This document shows, piece by piece, positions 8,285-17,455 of a stretch of 64,000 bases of DNA. Position 1 is the stretch's first letter, and each line of letters starts with the position of its first letter. The notes under the pieces were generated by a model. That model saw only the letters and a list, made by a program, of their open reading frames with translations, was not told where the DNA came from and searched no databases. The stretch comes from Flavobacterium limi. Lineage in GTDB: Bacteria; Bacteroidota; Bacteroidia; Flavobacteriales; Flavobacteriaceae. The stretch spans positions 248,001 through 312,000 of the forward strand of contig NZ_JAADZV010000002.1 of NCBI RefSeq assembly GCF_010645075.1, read 5' to 3'. A program made the translations under genes and the position numbers.

Positions 8285-9355
8285 TTATAATGAATTTCCG
8301 ATTCCGACCAAAACAATGGATAAAAACATGAGTACAATTCCTAACAGAAAAGTATTAAAAGTTTTTTTAGTAACACCTTTCCACTCTTTCAGGTAAAAGC
8401 CCCAAAAGTTTGCAGTAAGAATAATGGTTGACATATGTAAAATCCATGAACTTGCTCCGTTTCCTAATTTACTTTCACCCATTCCGTAAAAGAAAAACTG
8501 AAGGAACCACATAGTACCTGCAATAGCAGAAAAAAGTACATTTTTTGAAATTGGTGTTTTAGAATCTGTATAATTACCAAAAGTTTTGTTTTTGAAATTA
8601 AGATAGATACACCATATAAAGTTAGTTGTTAATCCTCCCCAAAGTATAACAATGTAGCTTACATTATTTTGAAAAAGAAATTCTCCCTGACCTGGATGCA
8701 ATGCTTTCCATGATTCATTGGCAACATCTGCCATTGGTTTTGCAGCTTCAATTCCGAAGTTAAAAAACGAACTTAAAATACCTGATACAATAGCAATGAT
8801 TAAACCTTTTACCAGACTAAAATCTTTGTCTTTGTCTTCGTGACCTGTTTGAAAATCTTTTTCTTTTAATATTCCGGCTTTACCCAGAATAGCAATACCT
8901 ACAATACATACAAGGACACCAAACAAAACCATTTGTCCGCCCGTGTTCGCAAACATATCACTAATCGACTCTTTTCCTTCTACTGCATTGAAATTATAAT
9001 AGATTGGCGGAATCAACGCTCCAAAAGCAGAACAAAATCCTAAAGTAATTGAATTCCCTAATGACATTCCCAAATAGCGAACACCCAATCCGTATGTTAA
9101 TCCTCCAATACCCCAGATCAATCCCATTGTGTAAGCCAATACTTTAACAGATGGAGCTGCAGCAGCAATTATTTCAGTAAAATTCGGAATCGTTAAATAA
9201 GCAGCAATTGGCGGAACAATTAACCATGAGAAAAAACCACCTACAAGCCAGTAGCTTTCCCAGGCCCAATCTTTAACTTTTTTAAAAGGCATATAAAAAC
9301 TGCCTGAAGAAAATCCTCCGATGGAGTGAAAAATAATTCCTAATAATGATTCCAT
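8285..9355 (-). CDS. rhaT: L-rhamnose:proton symporter RhaT
   Basis: 356 aa and strongly hydrophobic, with about ten predicted membrane segments. The N-terminal MESLLGIIFHSIGGFSSGSF and the WAWESYWLVGGFFSWLIVPP segment (residues about 29-48) are typical of the RhaT family in the drug/metabolite transporter superfamily. It imports L-rhamnose across the inner membrane with protons. It is the first gene of the rhaT-aldolase unit. Upstream, at 9424-9441, lies a copy of the 18-bp direct repeat shared with the pectin operons, so rhamnose uptake seems tied to the same regulator. Confidence 0.93.
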   Translation of the reverse strand: MESLLGIIFHSIGGFSSGSFYMPFKKVKDWAWESYWLVGGFFSWLIVPPIAAYLTIPNFTEIIAAAAPSVKVLAYTMGLIWGIGGLTYGLGVRYLGMSLGNSITLGFCSAFGALIPPIYYNFNAVEGKESISDMFANTGGQMVLFGVLVCIVGIAILGKAGILKEKDFQTGHEDKDKDFSLVKGLIIAIVSGILSSFFNFGIEAAKPMADVANESWKALHPGQGEFLFQNNVSYIVILWGGLTTNFIWCIYLNFKNKTFGNYTDSKTPISKNVLFSAIAGTMWFLQFFFYGMGESKLGNGASSWILHMSTIILTANFWGFYLKEWKGVTKKTFNTFLLGIVLMFLSIVLVGIGNSL

Positions 9356-9423
9356 TTAATTTTTTTTGTGGTTTCGTGATAGTTATTTTGGTTTGGTAAA
9401 ATAATAGAATGTAAAAAAGAAAA

Positions 9424-9441
9424 CTATCCTGTACTGTCCTT
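9424..9441 (-). promoter_or_regulatory. PUL direct-repeat operator upstream of rhaT
   Basis: On the minus strand this reads AAGGACAGTACAGGATAG, matching the CAGG-N6-CAGGAT pattern found nine times in the window (the distal half is AAGGAC). The sequence 19 bp further on is TTATTTTA, a 4-of-6 match to the -7 consensus, the second weakest of the set. The site lies about 70 nt upstream of the rhaT start codon. Confidence 0.65.
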
Positions 9442-9531
9442 TCCTTAATTATATTTATTTTAAATCATAAATTATTGCGATAAGATTGGGTGTTTCGTGC
9501 TTTTTTAAATTTAAAATTCATATTTTAGCGA

Positions 9532-9541
9532 ACGCATGCGT
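9532..9541. promoter_or_regulatory. 10-bp palindrome upstream of the GntR regulator gene
   Basis: ACGCATGCGT is a perfect palindrome, GC-rich in a very AT-rich intergenic region, about 90 nt upstream of the regulator. GntR-type proteins bind short palindromes, so this could be an autoregulatory operator. It was not seen at the other rhamnose promoters, so the role is a guess. Confidence 0.25.
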
Positions 9542-9630
9542 AATTAATATTTTTTATTACTTTTTGAAGAAAATTATTACAGATTATGCAATTTATAATT
9601 CCAACTCTGACATAAAAGAGAAACTTTACT

Positions 9631-10680
9631 ATGCCAACCATGATTAAGTTAATTAAAATAGATGAAGATTCAAGAGTACCTAAGTACAAGCAAATTGTAG
9701 ATTCGATACTGCAAAATATTGCTAATGGTAACCTGAAAATAAATCAAAAGATTCCGTCAATAAATAACTTCAGTGAGGAGTTTTATATGTCAAGGGATAC
9801 TGTTGAAAAAGCTTATAATATTTTAAAAGAACGCAAAATTATTTCTTCAATAAGAGGAAAAGGATACTATATTACCCGAACAAAATTAGAATCAAAAGTT
9901 AATATTTTGTTTTTATTTAATAAGCTGAGTGCTTATAAAATGAAAACATACAGCTCTTTTATTAATACTTTAGGAGCAAATGCGCATGTAGATTTACATA
10001 TTTACCATTGTGATGAAACTTTATTTTTGAACTTACTGGATAAATTTGAAGGTGCTTATGATTATTATGTAATTACAACACACTTTAAAACAGATGAATT
10101 AAAACATTTGAGTTTTACTGATGAAGTCGCCAAAGCAATCCAGCAAATCCCTCAGGATAAACTGGTAATTATGGATAATATAAAGATTGGTTTAGGAAGC
10201 GAGGTTATTAAAATTTATCAGGATTTTGAAAATGATATCTACAATGCCTTAAAAGAAGGACTTTCTAAAATAAATAAATACAAAAGACTGATTTTAGTTT
10301 ATCCTGAAAAAGCGGTTTATCCATATCCAAGAAGGATTTTACATGGTTTTAGAAAATTTTGTGTAGAATATGAAATTAATTTTGAAATTTTAAGCGAAGT
10401 CTATGACGATATGATCCTTAAGAAAGGTGATTTATTCATCACTATTGAAGAATCTGATCTTGTGAATTTAGTCAAACAAATCAGGGATGAGGAATACGTT
10501 TTAGGACAGGATATTGGCGTTATATCTTATAATGATACTCCTCTAAAAGATTTGTTGGGTATAACAGTAGTGTCTACCGATTTTAACAAAATGGGCGAAA
10601 TTGCTGCCCGAATGATATTAAATAAGGAAAAAGGTGAAATTAAGGTACCGTTTAATTTTATTGACAGACATTCTATATGA
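9631..10680 (+). CDS. GntR-type transcriptional regulator with LacI-like sensor domain
   Basis: 349 aa. Residues about 8-75 are a GntR winged helix-turn-helix (SRVPKYKQIVDSILQNIANG, then SRDTVEKAYNILKERKII and RGKGYYI). Residues about 85-349 resemble a periplasmic-binding/LacI effector domain, with the typical late segment DIGVISYNDTPLKDLL and TDFNKMGEIAARMI. It is divergent from rhaT and so is the likely local rhamnose-responsive regulator. The ATG at 9631 has an AGAGAA stretch 9 nt upstream; the in-frame ATG at 9640 (MIKLIKIDEDS) is an alternative start. Its target site is not established: the direct repeats found elsewhere look more like AraC-type sites. Confidence 0.85.
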   Translation: MPTMIKLIKIDEDSRVPKYKQIVDSILQNIANGNLKINQKIPSINNFSEEFYMSRDTVEKAYNILKERKIISSIRGKGYYITRTKLESKVNILFLFNKLSAYKMKTYSSFINTLGANAHVDLHIYHCDETLFLNLLDKFEGAYDYYVITTHFKTDELKHLSFTDEVAKAIQQIPQDKLVIMDNIKIGLGSEVIKIYQDFENDIYNALKEGLSKINKYKRLILVYPEKAVYPYPRRILHGFRKFCVEYEINFEILSEVYDDMILKKGDLFITIEESDLVNLVKQIRDEEYVLGQDIGVISYNDTPLKDLLGITVVSTDFNKMGEIAARMILNKEKGEIKVPFNFIDRHSI

Positions 10681-10754
10681 TATTACAATTAGGCTTTAAA
10701 TGTTAATTTTTTAAATCTTACTTTTTTTATTTAGAATTAATATAAATAATATTT

Positions 10755-10762
10755 TATCTTTG
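10755..10762 (+). promoter_or_regulatory. -7 box of the sigma/anti-sigma/SusCD operon
   Basis: TATCTTTG is a perfect TAnnTTTG match, placing the transcript start about 70 nt before the sigma gene. No copy of the pectin direct-repeat operator lies upstream, in keeping with separate control of this operon by its own sigma factor. Confidence 0.5.
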
Positions 10763-10838
10763 CTCCCGTTTCTGGACTAATACCACTTAGGATAACAAAT
10801 TAATTGTAATAAATCCTTATACCAGATTCTATTTATAG

Positions 10839-11438
10839 ATGAATATTAATACCTGCTTTGAATCCGCTAAATTTGAGTCCTTTAAAAAGGGAGAAGAAGC
10901 TGCGTTTACTTATTTCTACGACAAATACTTTCGTAGAATCACCTCATTCAGTATTCAGTTTATTTATGATAAGGATGAAGCTGAAAACCTGGCTCAGGAG
11001 GCTTTTATTAATTTATGGCAAAACAGAGAAAATATTGATTCTATAAACGGAATACAGTCTTTTTTATACACCTACGCCAAGTCGAAATCTCTGAACCTTA
11101 TTCGTCATAATAAGGTAAAAGACAAATTCAAAAACGATTTATTGAATCATAAAGAAAGAGAACTGGATATTGAAGTGTTAAATTCGATTCAGTTTGATAC
11201 GTTAGAACTAACCGAATTAGAACGCATAATCAATGAATCTATAAACGATTTACCTCCCAAAACCCGTGAAGTTTTTATTAAAAAACGTTTTGAGAATAAA
11301 AAGAACACAGAAATTGCAGAAGAAATGCAGGTAACCTTAAAAGCTGTTGAAGCCCATATGACAAAGGCTTTGAAGATTTTAAAAACAAAATTGTCTGATT
11401 ATTTATTCCTTATTTTTATTCTTATTTGTAATAATTAA
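10839..11438 (+). CDS. ECF RNA polymerase sigma factor (Bacteroidetes PUL type)
   Basis: 199 aa. Sigma region 2 spans about residues 25-90 (FTYFYDKYFRRITSF, then DEAENLAQEAFINLW). Region 4 spans about residues 125-185 (INDLPPKTREVFIKKRFENK followed by the helix-turn-helix TEIAEEMQVTLKAVEAHM). Such sigma factors pair with FecR-type anti-sigma factors and SusC-like transporters carrying an STN domain, as seen directly downstream. It should direct transcription of the operon from 10839 to about 21961 when the transporter binds its substrate. Confidence 0.93.
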   Translation: MNINTCFESAKFESFKKGEEAAFTYFYDKYFRRITSFSIQFIYDKDEAENLAQEAFINLWQNRENIDSINGIQSFLYTYAKSKSLNLIRHNKVKDKFKNDLLNHKERELDIEVLNSIQFDTLELTELERIINESINDLPPKTREVFIKKRFENKKNTEIAEEMQVTLKAVEAHMTKALKILKTKLSDYLFLIFILICNN

Positions 11439-11504
11439 AAATTAAACATAGGGTTTTTTATTTCTGAAGTGTACTTATCATAACGAGAAGTTTAAAACTC
11501 AATT

Positions 11505-12608
11505 ATGACATCAGAAATAATTTATAAGTACTTATCTAATGAAGCCTCAGAACAGGAAATTCAGACTCTTTTTGAATGGATTGATGCTTCTGAAGAAAAT
11601 AAAAAGCAGTTTATCACAATAAAGAAAACCTGGGCTCTTACTGCCCTTTCTGAAAATATTTCAGAAGATTCTGTTCCGGTAATTAAAATTAAACCAAAAA
11701 ATAAAGCCGCTAAATATTTACAATATGCTGCAGCATTTTTAGTACTGCTTGGTTTAGGAAGAATTGCTTTTAATTTTAACCAAAAGACAAAATCTTCAAA
11801 AGAGATTGTTCTTGAATTAGGCAACGGCAAGACAGAATACATCACAAAAAACAATCACATCAATTTAGTAAATGATAAAGGTGAACTGATTGCCCGAAAA
11901 CTTCCTGGGCAAATTGTATACTTTGGAAAAGCTAAAGACAATGATATTGTATACAATTCATTAAAAGTTCCTTATGGTAAAACATTTAAATTAATACTTT
12001 CAGATGGAACTGTTGTAAGTCTGAATTCAGGAACCACTTTACGTTATCCTGAACAGTTTGGTGTTAACGGAAAAAGAACAGTTTATCTAACCGGAGAAGC
12101 TTTTTTTGAAGTTGCCAAAGACAAAGAACATCCTTTTATAGTCAATGTGAATCAGGCTGCTATTGAAGTTCTGGGTACGAAATTTAATGTAAGTGCTTAT
12201 CCTGAGAATCCGTCTGTGAATAGTGTTTTAGTTGAAGGAAGTATTCAGATGTATGAAACTGAAAACACATCGAATGCTGTTTTACTGAAACCAAATCAGA
12301 TGGCTACCTGGCAAAACAACTCAAAGAAAATTACAACAAAATTAGTTGATCCTGCTTTTTACTCTGCCTGGACAAAGGGTGAACTTGCATTTAATGACAC
12401 TCCGTTTTCTACCATCATTAAAATAATTCAGCGTGCCTACGATGTTGAGATTATTAATAAAAACTCAGACTTGGGCAAACAGAATTTTACCGGAACCATT
12501 AAAATCAGTGATTCGAGTATTGAAAACATTCTGGATCTTCTAAAACGTGACACACCGTTTGATTATACTATCGAACAAAATAAAATTACCATTACCAATA
12601 TTCCATAA
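11505..12608 (+). CDS. FecR-type anti-sigma factor
   Basis: 367 aa. An N-terminal cytoplasmic segment (residues 1-69, with IYKYLSNEASEQEIQTLFEW) would bind the sigma factor. One membrane helix follows at about residues 70-89. The periplasmic FecR domain spans about residues 150-250 (VPYGKTFKLILSDGTVVSLN, RTVYLTGEAFFEVAKDKEHP). A C-terminal DUF4974-like domain (residues 290-367) follows, with FTGTIKISDSSIENILDLL. It holds the sigma factor inactive until signalled by the STN domain of the adjacent SusC protein. It is 66 nt after the sigma gene and 12 nt before susC. Confidence 0.93.
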   Translation: MTSEIIYKYLSNEASEQEIQTLFEWIDASEENKKQFITIKKTWALTALSENISEDSVPVIKIKPKNKAAKYLQYAAAFLVLLGLGRIAFNFNQKTKSSKEIVLELGNGKTEYITKNNHINLVNDKGELIARKLPGQIVYFGKAKDNDIVYNSLKVPYGKTFKLILSDGTVVSLNSGTTLRYPEQFGVNGKRTVYLTGEAFFEVAKDKEHPFIVNVNQAAIEVLGTKFNVSAYPENPSVNSVLVEGSIQMYETENTSNAVLLKPNQMATWQNNSKKITTKLVDPAFYSAWTKGELAFNDTPFSTIIKIIQRAYDVEIINKNSDLGKQNFTGTIKISDSSIENILDLLKRDTPFDYTIEQNKITITNIP

Positions 12609-12620
12609 ACCACTAAAAAC

Positions 12621-15600
12621 ATGATATTTACAATATTTTTTTCAAGAAAAACTATGTTTTTCTTAGCCCTTCTTTTATTTGGTTTTCAGGGGTTTGCACA
12701 AAATCAATCAATTACACTGCAAGTCAACAATGAGCCTATCAGTTTGATTATCAAATCAATTGAAGAACAAACAGATTTTAGGATTATCTACAATGCAAAA
12801 AAAATTGATACAGATCAGAAAGCCAGTATAAATGTAAAAAATGCCTCTTTAGAAAGCGTTTTGACAAAATTATTTAAAGGAAAAAATATTTCGTTTTATA
12901 TTCAGAAAAAACAGGTTTTATTAACGAGTTCTGCTCCTGCTTCAACTGATAGTACAGAAAAAACCGAAAGAACAATTAAGGGAATTGTACTGAATGTAAA
13001 AGATAAAACGCCTCTTCCGGGAGCTACAGTAATGGTAAAAGGAACTGGCAGAGGCGCCATCAGCGATGTTGACGGAAGATTCATTTATCAATTGAAAGAA
13101 AAAGATATTGAAAATATTGTACTTCAGGTTGTACTTCTCGGAATGGTAACTCAGGAGCAGAAAGTCGGAAGTAAAAACAATTTTACTTTTTACATGGAAG
13201 AAGCTGTAGATGAGCTAAATCCGGTTATTATTACATCATCTTACGGAACAAAAAAATTAAAAGAAGAAATCGTAGGAAGTATTTCGACGATAACAGCAAA
13301 AGATATTCCGGTTCAGCAGGCATCTGAGAGTATCGATAAAATGCTCGAAGGACAGATTGCGGGAGTTTTAATTGAAAATACTTCCGGGGTTGGTGGTCCG
13401 GTAAAAATTAATATCCGAGGGCAGGGAACTATAAAAGCTGTAAATGGTAATATTACAGGAACTTCAACACAGCCACTTATTATTGTCGATGGTGTAATTA
13501 TGGCTGAAGAAACTTATATTGATAGTTCATTTTTTAATGGGCAAACTTCATTTTCTGAGGCTTTGTCAAACCCTTTGGCTCAAATATCTCCTGACAATAT
13601 AGAGTCATTTACTGTTCTAAAAGATGCAGCAGCTGTGGGTATATATGGTGCAGATGGTGCTAACGGTGTAATTTTGATTACAACAAAAAAAGGAAAAACC
13701 GGAAAAGCTAAATTTGGCTTTTCAAATCAGTTGGGAGTTTCTTCTGCTATCAATCAGATAAAATATTTAAATGGAGAACAATATAACGAAGTTAGAAACG
13801 AATATGTAAAAAACACTTCTTCATCACCTTCGCTTGTGCCTTACAATGGTGTTAATACAGATTGGTTTGACTTATTGAATAATTCCGGAATTTATAATAA
13901 ATATAATTTTAATGTTTCAGGAGCTAATTCAAAGTTTTCTTATCGAACTAATCTTGGATATTTAAATATTGATGAACCGCAATTAGGAAATAAGACTAAA
14001 CAATTTAATGCAGGCATAAATTTGGGCTATAAGGTATCTAAATGGGATCTGAACTTATCCTTAAATCCTAGTTACATTAAAAAAAATGCACCTAATATTT
14101 ATTATACACACGCCTATATACCCACATTAGCACCGTTTAACGAGGATGGATCTTACACTGTTACCGGAGTAACAGGAGTAAACGGCGGTAATCCTTTAGC
14201 CGCTATTGCGCAAAATAGAAACCAAACCGATACTTACGGTCTTTTAGGAAGTATCAATTTAGGATATCAATTGAATAAAGCTTTTAAGTTCTCAACTCTT
14301 TTCGGTATCGATTATAAAGATAAAAATCAGGATCGCTATTTTTCAGGAGAAAATGAAAGTGGACGAAGCAGCGGAACTTTTATTCTGGACGGAATTACAC
14401 ATTTTAATTGGGGAAGAAGAGCTATTAATCAGCGAAACTCTACTAAATGGAACTGGCAGGGACAAATGTTATTTGACAAACAAATTAATAAAAATCATAC
14501 AATAGATGGTGTTCTGGGTTTTGAACTTGCAGAAGAAAACGGAAAATTTCATTATTCGTCTGCCACCGGCTTTGTGAATCCTAATATTGTCAATGCTGTT
14601 GCAGATGCTATACAAGATGATGATCCATTAACGGCTATTGACGAAACAAGAGGAAACCAAACTTATAGAAACGAGATTAGTTACGGTTCAAGAGTATCGT
14701 CATTCGCTCAAATCAATTATAATTATAAAAAGAAATACTATTTTTTAGGAAATCTGAGACGTGATCAAAGTTCTGTTTTTGGTAATGATACCAATGTTGC
14801 CTTAAATAGCGGAGCAGGTGTTTCCTGGATAACAAGTAACGAGGATTTTTTACTATCAAATTCCTGGATTGATTTATTAAAATTTAAGGCAAGCTATGGC
14901 TCAACTGGAAATTCCAGAATTGGATCCTATCGTTCAAAAGGATTATACAATATTTCTCAAAATGGATATAATGGCGAAATAGACGCAATTGTGGCTGATG
15001 CTCCAAACGGCAATCTAAGCTGGGAGAAAAACGTAAAATTTAATGCTGGTATTGATTTTAATGTTTTTAACACTCTTGAATTATCGCTGGAATATTATTA
15101 TGATAATTTGTCTGACTTAATTGTTTCCAGAGACATTCCTTCAGAAAATGGTTATGGAACTTTAGAATTGAACGCTGCTAGCATGTACAACAAAGGTCTT
15201 GAATTCACTACAAGAATTAAATGGTTTCAAAAAGGAAAATTTAAATGGACAACATCTTTTAATATTTCTACAGTTGAGAATAAAGTAACTGAGTTAATTG
15301 GTCTGGGAAGTGAATTCTCTGAATCAAATAAAGCACTTGCCCAGAAAGTCGGATACAGCACCACCACTATTTGGGGCGTAAACTGGATTGGTATCGATCC
15401 GGCAACCGGGAGGGATCTTATCCGAAAAAATGGTCAGGTTTATGATTCCAGGACTTATATGAGTTTATTTACTATAGCAGATTGGGAACCAATTGGTGAT
15501 ACCCAGCCAAAAGCTTTTGGAGGTTTCAGTAACAGGTTTTCATTAAACGACAATATTACATTATCTATAAATGGTGCTTTTCAATGGGGAGGCGACAAAT

Positions 15601-15971
15601 TTGTTTCTGATGATATTATTGCAAAATACAGAACGACATCAAACCGTAACATGACAGTAAACGCTTATGATTATTGGAGAAAACAAGGAGATATAGTTTC
15701 GCAGCCTTCACCGGACGATAACCCAATAATACCTAACATGAGTAAATATGTCTATGATGCCACTTATATTAAAATTAATAATATCAACCTAAGTTACAAC
15801 GTACCTGTAAAAAATACTTTTCTTGATAATTTAACCATTTTCGGAGATGTATCTAATCTGCTTTATTGGTACAAAGAAAAAAGCCCGTCAGGAATGAATG
15901 GCATCAGGGAACTTAATTACACTTATCCTCAGGCGAGAACTATTTCGTTGGGAATTAATACTAAATTTTAA
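12621..15971 (+). CDS. SusC/RagA-family TonB-linked outer-membrane transporter with STN signalling domain
   Basis: 1116 aa. The signal peptide is at about residues 1-27, ending GFQGFAQ. An STN (secretin/TonB short N-terminal) domain spans about residues 30-95, then a carboxypeptidase-regulatory-like domain (GIVLNVKDKTPLPGATVMVK) at about 113-200. The TonB plug (INIRGQGTIKAVNG, LIIVDGV, VLKDAAAVGIYGADGANGVI) and the 22-strand barrel follow, ending in TISLGINTKF. The STN domain marks it as a sigma/anti-sigma-coupled transporter. An alternative start at residue 12 would leave a more usual signal peptide. The substrate is unknown: nothing downstream is a pectinase. Confidence 0.95.
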   Translation: MIFTIFFSRKTMFFLALLLFGFQGFAQNQSITLQVNNEPISLIIKSIEEQTDFRIIYNAKKIDTDQKASINVKNASLESVLTKLFKGKNISFYIQKKQVLLTSSAPASTDSTEKTERTIKGIVLNVKDKTPLPGATVMVKGTGRGAISDVDGRFIYQLKEKDIENIVLQVVLLGMVTQEQKVGSKNNFTFYMEEAVDELNPVIITSSYGTKKLKEEIVGSISTITAKDIPVQQASESIDKMLEGQIAGVLIENTSGVGGPVKINIRGQGTIKAVNGNITGTSTQPLIIVDGVIMAEETYIDSSFFNGQTSFSEALSNPLAQISPDNIESFTVLKDAAAVGIYGADGANGVILITTKKGKTGKAKFGFSNQLGVSSAINQIKYLNGEQYNEVRNEYVKNTSSSPSLVPYNGVNTDWFDLLNNSGIYNKYNFNVSGANSKFSYRTNLGYLNIDEPQLGNKTKQFNAGINLGYKVSKWDLNLSLNPSYIKKNAPNIYYTHAYIPTLAPFNEDGSYTVTGVTGVNGGNPLAAIAQNRNQTDTYGLLGSINLGYQLNKAFKFSTLFGIDYKDKNQDRYFSGENESGRSSGTFILDGITHFNWGRRAINQRNSTKWNWQGQMLFDKQINKNHTIDGVLGFELAEENGKFHYSSATGFVNPNIVNAVADAIQDDDPLTAIDETRGNQTYRNEISYGSRVSSFAQINYNYKKKYYFLGNLRRDQSSVFGNDTNVALNSGAGVSWITSNEDFLLSNSWIDLLKFKASYGSTGNSRIGSYRSKGLYNISQNGYNGEIDAIVADAPNGNLSWEKNVKFNAGIDFNVFNTLELSLEYYYDNLSDLIVSRDIPSENGYGTLELNAASMYNKGLEFTTRIKWFQKGKFKWTTSFNISTVENKVTELIGLGSEFSESNKALAQKVGYSTTTIWGVNWIGIDPATGRDLIRKNGQVYDSRTYMSLFTIADWEPIGDTQPKAFGGFSNRFSLNDNITLSINGAFQWGGDKFVSDDIIAKYRTTSNRNMTVNAYDYWRKQGDIVSQPSPDDNPIIPNMSKYVYDATYIKINNINLSYNVPVKNTFLDNLTIFGDVSNLLYWYKEKSPSGMNGIRELNYTYPQARTISLGINTKF

Positions 15972-15976
15972 AGAAG

Positions 15977-17455
15977 ATGAACTATTTAAAAAATACAAAA
16001 CAATGCAAGCTTCTGATACTTCTTGGTATATTCTGTTTATTGCAAAGCTGCAGTGATTTTTTAGAACAGGAACCAGGGACACAGACTTCTATTGATGAAC
16101 AACTATCAACAAAAAAAGGGGTTCTACAAGCTTTGAATGGTGTCTATGGTGACATCAGGGATGTAGTAAATGGCCCGGCTTTTATAGTTTATTCTGATAT
16201 TCAGGGAGGCAATTTAAAAATCACTCCTTCTTCAACGGGTACCATAAAAGGGGAATTCCGTATTCCTACTGCTATAACAAACTTCTATTCTTTTGATGAT
16301 TCTGCTGATAATTCTAATCTCTTAGCTTTTTATAATGGTGCCTACGAAGCCATAAATGAAGCCAATTTGATTTTAGAATTTACAGATGCTTTAACAGACG
16401 CAACAGAATCCGAAAAAAATCAGATTAAAGCTGAAGCTTTGACAGCAAGGGCTTACATGCATTTTTTAATCAATCAATTGTACAGCCAAAATTACAGTTA
16501 CACAAATGATGCCTCACATTTAGGAATTGTTTACAATAAGAGATCAATAAAAAACGGGCTGCAATATCCATCAAGAGAAACTGCTGCTAACACTTACAAC
16601 TATATCATAAATGATATAAAAACAGCATTAGATCTTTATTCGAATAATGTACTTTTAAACGGACCTGCTTATTCGTATTTCAATAAGACAAATACAAAAG
16701 CTTTGTTATCCAGGGTTTATTTATCTAAAAATGATTGGAGAAATGCTTATGAAACAGCAGATGATATTATTAAAAATTCAGGAATAACATTAATGAACTC
16801 TGCCAATCTTATTGCTGAATGGGAAAAACCGGATCTGCCTGTTTCTGAGATTTTACTCGAATTTTCAATCTCAAGAAATCTTGAAGGTGCAGCCAGCAGC
16901 TCTTTGTTTGCTTATTTTGGATATACATCCCCAACTGTTTATAACAATTATGTTGCTTCGGAAGATTTGATAAACCTGTACGAAACATCAGATATGCGAA
17001 AACAGTTGTTTTTGGTTCAGCCATTACAAACCCTGATTAATTTACAATTGGTCGACAGAAATTACTATTTCACCAAAAAATTTCAGGGAAATCCCGGATA
17101 TATTGCTTTTAGATTGAGTGAACAGTATTTGATTCGTGCAGAAGCGGCTTTAAAACTGGATAATATCGTTCAGGCCAAAACTGATATAAATACTATAAGA
17201 GAAAGAGCAAATACCAGTCTTCTAACCGATTCAGAAATTTTAGAAGATGCTATATTTTTAGAAAGGCGAAAAGAACTTTGTTTTGAAGGACATTTATTTT
17301 TTGATACAACCAGAAACCATAAAAATATTTCGAGAAATGATGGCTGCCTGTCTCTCAATTGCAGTATAGATTATCCATCACTCAAATTTGTATTGCCTAT
17401 CCCACGCAATAATACCAACATTAACACAAATCTGAAACAAAATGAATCGTATTAG
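15977..17455 (+). CDS. SusD/RagB-family surface lipoprotein
   Basis: 492 aa, starting 6 nt after the SusC-like gene. The lipoprotein signal ends LLQSC, with lipidated Cys25. SusD family features are visible: FLEQEPGTQTSIDEQL, the TPR-like LTARAYMHFLINQLY (about residues 154-168), TNTKALLSRVYLSKNDW, and the C-terminal LSEQYLIRAEAALKL and LERRKELCFEGHLFFDTTR. It forms the lid of the SusC transporter and captures substrate at the cell surface. The last 14 nt overlap the next gene. Confidence 0.95.
   Translation: MNYLKNTKQCKLLILLGIFCLLQSCSDFLEQEPGTQTSIDEQLSTKKGVLQALNGVYGDIRDVVNGPAFIVYSDIQGGNLKITPSSTGTIKGEFRIPTAITNFYSFDDSADNSNLLAFYNGAYEAINEANLILEFTDALTDATESEKNQIKAEALTARAYMHFLINQLYSQNYSYTNDASHLGIVYNKRSIKNGLQYPSRETAANTYNYIINDIKTALDLYSNNVLLNGPAYSYFNKTNTKALLSRVYLSKNDWRNAYETADDIIKNSGITLMNSANLIAEWEKPDLPVSEILLEFSISRNLEGAASSSLFAYFGYTSPTVYNNYVASEDLINLYETSDMRKQLFLVQPLQTLINLQLVDRNYYFTKKFQGNPGYIAFRLSEQYLIRAEAALKLDNIVQAKTDINTIRERANTSLLTDSEILEDAIFLERRKELCFEGHLFFDTTRNHKNISRNDGCLSLNCSIDYPSLKFVLPIPRNNTNINTNLKQNESY

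Noticed and set aside
9356..9630. Possible small gene between rhaT and the GntR regulator
   Set aside because: No open frame with a plausible start or protein features; the interval is explained by the divergent promoters, the operator copy and the palindrome.
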